Assembly: GCA_937925645.1 (NCBI GenBank)
Contig: CALAMB010000278.1
Span: 1 to 7,796, forward strand
DNA: 7,796 bases
Reading direction: 5' to 3'
Source: an uncultured Acidobacteriota bacterium
GTDB lineage: Bacteria; Acidobacteriota; JAAYUB01
Shown piece after piece: positions 4,686 through 7,796 of the stretch; the first letter of the stretch is position 1, and every line of letters begins with the position of its first letter. A model generated the notes under the pieces. The model was not told the origin of the DNA and searched no databases. It saw only the letters and a list, made by a program, of their open reading frames with translations. Both the position numbers and the translations under genes were made by a program.

Positions 4686-6539
4686 TCACTCGCTCCGGCC
4701 GAGGGTGAGGGCGGCGAGGCGGCGGTCGATCTCCTCGGGGGACAGGTTCCGGAAACGCGGCGGCAGGAAGCGGTCGTCGGTGCACTCCTTCACCGCCAGC
4801 AGGTCCATCATCTCGAGGCGCGCCGTGTGAGCCGAGGTGCGAAAGCCGGCTGCTTCGTCCCGGAGGACTTCAGCGAGGGATTTCACCGAGCCGGCGAGGG
4901 GAGGCTCAGGCGGGGCGCCTGAGCTACCCGGTGCGGACTCAGGCGGGACGCCTGAGCTACTCTGGAGGGCGTGGCGGCGGACGGTGCGCACCAGCAGCCC
5001 CTCCAGCTCGTTGCCGCTCACCGGCTGGTCGGAGGCGAGCTCGGGCAGGTCCTCGGGCTGGAGGTCCAGCCGGAGCTTGCGCGCCATGGCCACGAACAGC
5101 TCGCGCTTGTCGGCGGCGTCCACGGGCGGGAACAGCGGGATGTGCACGTCGAGGCGGCCCTGGCGCTTGAGGTCCACCTCCACCATGTCGGGCCGGCTGG
5201 TGGCGAAGATCCAGAAGATCTTGCCGCGGTTGGCCGTGTCGGCCATCTCCTTGGCCAGCATGCCGTAGACGCGGCCCGACAGCCCCGCGTCCCCCTCGCC
5301 GCCGCCGCGGCGGCCGGTGGCCTGGTCGGCCTCGTCCACGAACACCATCACCTGCCCCAGGGCGTGGAGGATGGTGAAGATCTTCTCCAGGTTTCCCTCG
5401 GTGGCGCCCACCCACTTCTCGCGGAAATTTTTCAGCTCCACCATGGGGATGCCGCACTCGCCGGCGAAACACTCCACGAGCCACGTCTTGCCGGTGCCGA
5501 TGCGGCCGGTGATGAGGTAGCCCATGGGGAGGGCGTTGGCCACATTGTGCCGGATGAGCTGGGCGTCCTCGCGGAGCCACCGCTTCGCCTCGGCGTGGCC
5601 GGCCACGTCGTCCAGGGTGCGGCGCGACTCGATGAACTCCAGCCGCCCCATGGACTCCTTCTCGATGGTTTCCTTCTTGAGGCGCGTCAGGTACTTGAGC
5701 GTCAGCTTCTCCTGGTTGCGCACCGCCCGCAGCACCAGGTTGCGCACCTGGACGCGGTTCAGCCCCACCAGCTTGGCCGCCAGCGTCGGCACATCCACCT
5801 CGCACAGCGCGGTGAAGCCGGGCTCGCCGGCCACCAGCTTCGCCACGTACTCGCGGATCTCCTCGGCGTCGGGCATGGGGATGGAGATTTTCCCGCTGGC
5901 GGGGCTGTCGGTGAGGTAGGCGCTCAGATCCAGCAGGTTCTCGCTCACCAGCACGGTGGCGATGTTGGCCCCCATGATGGCGGGGTCCTCGGCCCAGTTG
6001 CGGATCTTGATGAGGTTGGCGCCGATCTCGCCGCTCAGGTACAGCGACTCGCCCCGCGGCACGATGAAGTGGGCGAAGTTGACCACCACCGCCACCGCCC
6101 GGGGCCCGGCGGCCTTGGGATTACGCGAGGCGGCCACCACGCCGTTGAGAAACCGGTCGATGAGCTCCAGCGCCTGGGCCGGCGCCCGCGGCAGCAGCCC
6201 GGGCGAATCCAGCGCCCGGTCAGGGTTGCGGCCGGCGGCGGCGTCGGAGGCGTAGCGCGAGCCGTGGAACTTGTCCATGACCTTCAGGAAGGCGTGGAAG
6301 TGGTCGCCGCCCTTGGCCAGGCGGATGCCGCGGCCGCGGTCGTAGAAGAGCACCACGTCGAAGGGCTGGAACAGCACCTCGGCCAGGTAGTCGCCCAGGG
6401 TCAGGAAGCGCAGCGTGTCGTCCTCGCGGTGGGCGACCAAATCGTTGACGTTGCCGTGGAGGATGAACTGCGAGACCGTCTCCGCGCGGAAGATCTCCCG
6501 CATGCCCTGCGCCCAGTCCGGCAGCGTCACCTTGCCCAT
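4686..6539 (-). CDS. Tandem AAA+ family ATPase (degenerate first module, active second module)
   Basis: This encodes 617 aa, starting at the ATG at 6539 with GGAG 7 nt upstream. The C-terminal half is a canonical AAA+ module: Walker A G345-R-I-G-T-G-K351-T352 and a pore-loop-like segment with K-W-V-G at 375-378. Walker B ends V-D402-E403, and the second region of homology spans about 441-470, with candidate arginine fingers R459 and R462 (pattern D-L-K-R-Q-G-R). A lid or sensor-2 helix lies at about 508-525. The N-terminal half (1-300) lacks a P-loop. It keeps a hydrophobic AVAVVVNF strand (148-155) and an ATVLVSENL strand (194-202), as expected of a decayed AAA module. That layout recalls Ycf46-like proteins, by inference only. 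Residues 527-545 are a repeat-encoded linker after the lid; a helical tail follows. The gene begins 4 bp after the coiled-coil membrane gene and is probably coupled to it. It likely remodels a protein substrate at the membrane; the substrate is unknown. Confidence 0.92.
   Translation of the reverse strand: MGKVTLPDWAQGMREIFRAETVSQFILHGNVNDLVAHREDDTLRFLTLGDYLAEVLFQPFDVVLFYDRGRGIRLAKGGDHFHAFLKVMDKFHGSRYASDAAAGRNPDRALDSPGLLPRAPAQALELIDRFLNGVVAASRNPKAAGPRAVAVVVNFAHFIVPRGESLYLSGEIGANLIKIRNWAEDPAIMGANIATVLVSENLLDLSAYLTDSPASGKISIPMPDAEEIREYVAKLVAGEPGFTALCEVDVPTLAAKLVGLNRVQVRNLVLRAVRNQEKLTLKYLTRLKKETIEKESMGRLEFIESRRTLDDVAGHAEAKRWLREDAQLIRHNVANALPMGYLITGRIGTGKTWLVECFAGECGIPMVELKNFREKWVGATEGNLEKIFTILHALGQVMVFVDEADQATGRRGGGEGDAGLSGRVYGMLAKEMADTANRGKIFWIFATSRPDMVEVDLKRQGRLDVHIPLFPPVDAADKRELFVAMARKLRLDLQPEDLPELASDQPVSGNELEGLLVRTVRRHALQSSSGVPPESAPGSSGAPPEPPLAGSVKSLAEVLRDEAAGFRTSAHTARLEMMDLLAVKECTDDRFLPPRFRNLSPEEIDRRLAALTLGRSE
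4904..4924. repeat. Palindromic element inside the AAA gene, copy A
   Basis: Perfect 9-bp arms GCTCAGGCG and CGCCTGAGC enclose GGG. The unit including the trailing CTAC (4905-4927) recurs 33 bp further on as copy B, differing in one base. It lies in the AAA coding frame (residues 538-545, G-S-S-G-A-P-P-E). The core matches the intergenic palindrome at 2932-2948. Confidence 0.85.
4938..4960. repeat. Palindromic element inside the AAA gene, copy B
   Basis: Arms CTCAGGCG and CGCCTGAG (4938-4956) enclose GGA, followed by CTAC. On the coding strand the loop reads TCC, as in the intergenic copy on the + strand. It encodes residues 527-534 (S-S-S-G-V-P-P-E). The spacing to copy A is 33 bp, exactly 11 codons, so the duplication keeps the frame. 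Confidence 0.85.
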
Positions 6540-6543
6540 GGCG

Positions 6544-7407
6544 TCACTCCTGCTCCTTGTTCCGCAACGCCCGGTCGATGAGCGTCGGCGGCATGTTCAC
6601 TTCCTCGAGACTGCCGAAGAGCTCGTTGTTCTCGGCCATCCACTTCGAGGTGCCCTGCAGCGACTCCATCACCCCGTCGAGCCGGTCGGACAACAGCGCC
6701 GGATCGCTGGTGACCAGCGCCTCCTCCCGAAGCAGCGTCACGTGCTTCTCGATCCGGTCCAGCTCCGCCTCGATCACCTGCAGGCTCGACTCGGCCTGGA
6801 GGATGTTCCCCAGGCGCCGCTTCTGGATGTCCAGCGTCCCCTGCACCGAGCGGGCCACCGCCGAGGCGGGATCCTCCCGGGCCAGGCGCTGGGTGAGCTC
6901 GTCGATCTCCCGCTCCAGGTCCTGCTTGGAGGTCTGGGCCAGGATGTCGCGGATGCGCCCCTGCGACACGAGGAGCTTGAGGAACATCCAGTGGAGCTGG
7001 TTCAGGCTGCCGGCGCGCAGGTCGCCAGCGGCGTCCGCGGCCACCAGCGGCCCCGAGGCGGTGAGCACCGCCGCGCCGGTCTCCAGCAGCCGCCGGAACC
7101 GCTCCTGGGACCGCGCGTCCAGCGCCGCCAGCATCGCCGCCTGGCGCTCGGCCCAGTTATCCGAGGACGCCTGCAGCCGCGTGGCCTTCACGAGGTTCTG
7201 GAACCGGTCGTTCCCGGCCACCAGCAGCAGGAAGCCCGCCTCGGCCGCCGCGCCCACGAGCCAGAAGCCCGGGTTGATGAAACCGAGGATCACCAGTCCC
7301 GCCAGCATCACCTTGTTCAGCGGCATCTCGCCCAGCCACGGGATGGCCACCTTCCAGTGGAAGGCGGCCTTGACGTAGTCCCAGTAGCCCAGCAGGTCCT
7401 TGGCCAT
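6544..7407 (-). CDS. Membrane-anchored coiled-coil protein of unknown function
   Basis: This encodes 287 aa, with the start at 7407 supported by GGAG 5 nt upstream and by the TGATG overlap with the ABC gene stop. The longer open frame upstream would run inside the ABC gene and is rejected. Residues about 32-45 and 47-64 form two hydrophobic segments broken by N-P-G, a likely membrane hairpin; there is no cleavable signal peptide. The remaining 220 residues are polar and largely helical, with heptad-like stretches around 158-180 and 203-230 that suggest a coiled coil. No catalytic motif is seen. The probable topology puts the long tail in the cytoplasm, where it could recruit the AAA protein encoded 4 bp downstream. 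I do not recognise a named family; the same-operon pairing is the best clue to its role. Confidence 0.85.
   Translation of the reverse strand: MAKDLLGYWDYVKAAFHWKVAIPWLGEMPLNKVMLAGLVILGFINPGFWLVGAAAEAGFLLLVAGNDRFQNLVKATRLQASSDNWAERQAAMLAALDARSQERFRRLLETGAAVLTASGPLVAADAAGDLRAGSLNQLHWMFLKLLVSQGRIRDILAQTSKQDLEREIDELTQRLAREDPASAVARSVQGTLDIQKRRLGNILQAESSLQVIEAELDRIEKHVTLLREEALVTSDPALLSDRLDGVMESLQGTSKWMAENNELFGSLEEVNMPPTLIDRALRNKEQE
6547..6550 (-). promoter_or_regulatory. Ribosome binding site of the AAA gene
   Basis: GGAG on the - strand lies 7 nt before the ATG at 6539, within the last codons of the membrane protein gene. AAGGAG a little further up may add strength. The placement implies that translation of the two genes is linked. 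Confidence 0.6.
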
Positions 7408-7796
7408 CAGCGCTCCGCTTCGCCCTGTTCGATTGTGTGGAAGACCGCCGACACCCGCTCCACCGATTCCAGAAACTCGCGCTTCTGCTGGAGCACGTGC
7501 GGCGACTCGCCCGGCACCGCCGTCGGCGTCTGGGTGATCTCCTTGGCAATGCGCCCCGGCGCCTGGGAGAAGATCCAGACCCGATCGCCCAGGTAGACGG
7601 CCTCGATGATGGAGTGGGTTACCAGCAGCACGGTGGCTTCCGCATCCTGCCACAGCTCCACCAACAGGCGCTGCATCTCCAGCCGGGTGGGCTCGTCCAG
7701 CGCCGAGAACGGCTCGTCCATGAGGATGATCCGCGGTCGGCACACCAGCGTGCGCGCCAGCGCCACGCGCTGCTGCTGGCCGCCGGAGAGCTGGTG
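7407..7796 (-). CDS. ABC transporter ATP-binding protein, NitT/TauT type (5' partial)
   Basis: Only the C-terminal 129 residues are in the window; Walker A lies upstream of its edge. From base 7796 inward the frame opens with the ABC signature L-S-G-G-Q-Q-Q. This is followed by Walker B I-I-L-M-D-E-P, the D-loop S-A-L-D and the H-loop V-T-H-S. The following A-V-Y-L-G-D-R-V and A-P-G-R-I segments are typical of importer ATPases of the nitrate/sulfonate/taurine group. The enzyme would hydrolyse ATP to drive a paired inner-membrane permease. The substrate cannot be told because the permease and binding protein are outside the window. The gene ends in TGA at 7409-7407, overlapping the ATG of the membrane coiled-coil gene by one base. 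ABC identity is firm; the subfamily is likely. Confidence 0.93.
   Translation of the reverse strand, partial: HQLSGGQQQRVALARTLVCRPRIILMDEPFSALDEPTRLEMQRLLVELWQDAEATVLLVTHSIIEAVYLGDRVWIFSQAPGRIAKEITQTPTAVPGESPHVLQQKREFLESVERVSAVFHTIEQGEAER
7413..7416 (-). promoter_or_regulatory. Ribosome binding site of the membrane coiled-coil gene
   Basis: GGAG lies 5 nt before the ATG at 7407, inside the end of the ABC ATPase gene. Together with the one-base TGATG stop/start overlap (7405-7409) this supports translational coupling. Confidence 0.6.

Noticed and set aside
4416..4922. Overlapping + strand open frames of 168 and 135 codons in the gap upstream of the secreted protein gene
   Set aside because: They cross the hairpin and GACGAT repeats and then the antisense of the AAA gene. 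They have no convincing RBS and no recognisable domain.
4904..4956. The two palindromes considered as terminators or a small attachment site
   Set aside because: They lie inside a coding frame with no T run, and there is no integrase or transposase nearby. A dispersed palindromic repeat fits better.
4971..6581. A 536-codon + strand open frame
   Set aside because: It is the exact antisense of the AAA gene. The product is His/Gln/Val/Gly-rich with no motif, while the - strand shows Walker A, Walker B and arginine fingers. GC-rich third positions explain the lack of stops.
6415..7596. A 393-codon + strand open frame
   Set aside because: Antisense of the membrane coiled-coil and ABC genes; low-complexity His/Gln/Arg composition and no motif.

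Overview
The window is a high-GC bacterial segment with dense coding. It holds two convergent gene blocks separated by a short repeat-rich gap. Codon use favours G/C at third positions, so long stop-free shadow frames run opposite the real genes. The secreted serine hydrolases, a conserved secreted protein of unknown function, a tandem-AAA ATPase and dispersed small palindromes would suit an Acidobacteriota-like or similar environmental genome. That placement is inference only; no marker gene is present.

Left block, + strand (1-2910): two tandem paralogous serine hydrolases of the beta-lactamase / D-alanyl-D-alanine carboxypeptidase superfamily (S12 type), each with a C-terminal DUF3471-like domain. 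The first is cut by the window edge. The second is complete (1327-2910, 527 aa) with a signal peptide. They are 34 bp apart, about three quarters identical in protein by eye, and almost identical over their last 96 coding bases.

Convergence zone (2911-3253): no gene. It carries a small palindrome (2932-2948), short direct repeats, a degenerate 7-bp tandem array (3114-3190) and, abutting it, an 8-bp tandem array (3188-3251). The second array ends 2 bp from the stop codon of the next gene.

Right block, all - strand (3254-7796). In transcription order it holds the 3' end of an ABC transporter ATPase of NitT/TauT type (7407-7796) and a 287-aa membrane-anchored coiled-coil protein (6544-7407). 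A 617-aa protein (4686-6539) with a degenerate AAA-like N-terminal half and a canonical AAA+ C-terminal half follows. The first two overlap as TGATG and the next gap is 4 bp, so the three look translationally coupled. A 391-bp gap with several hairpins and a GACGAT tandem repeat follows. Then comes a separately transcribed gene for a secreted conserved protein of unknown function (3254-4294).

Two observations stand out. A palindromic element related to the intergenic one at 2932-2948 sits twice, in frame, inside the AAA gene and encodes an 11-residue duplicated linker. The coupled membrane coiled-coil plus tandem-AAA pair behind an ABC ATPase looks like a membrane remodelling or transporter-linked machine whose function I cannot assign from known families.
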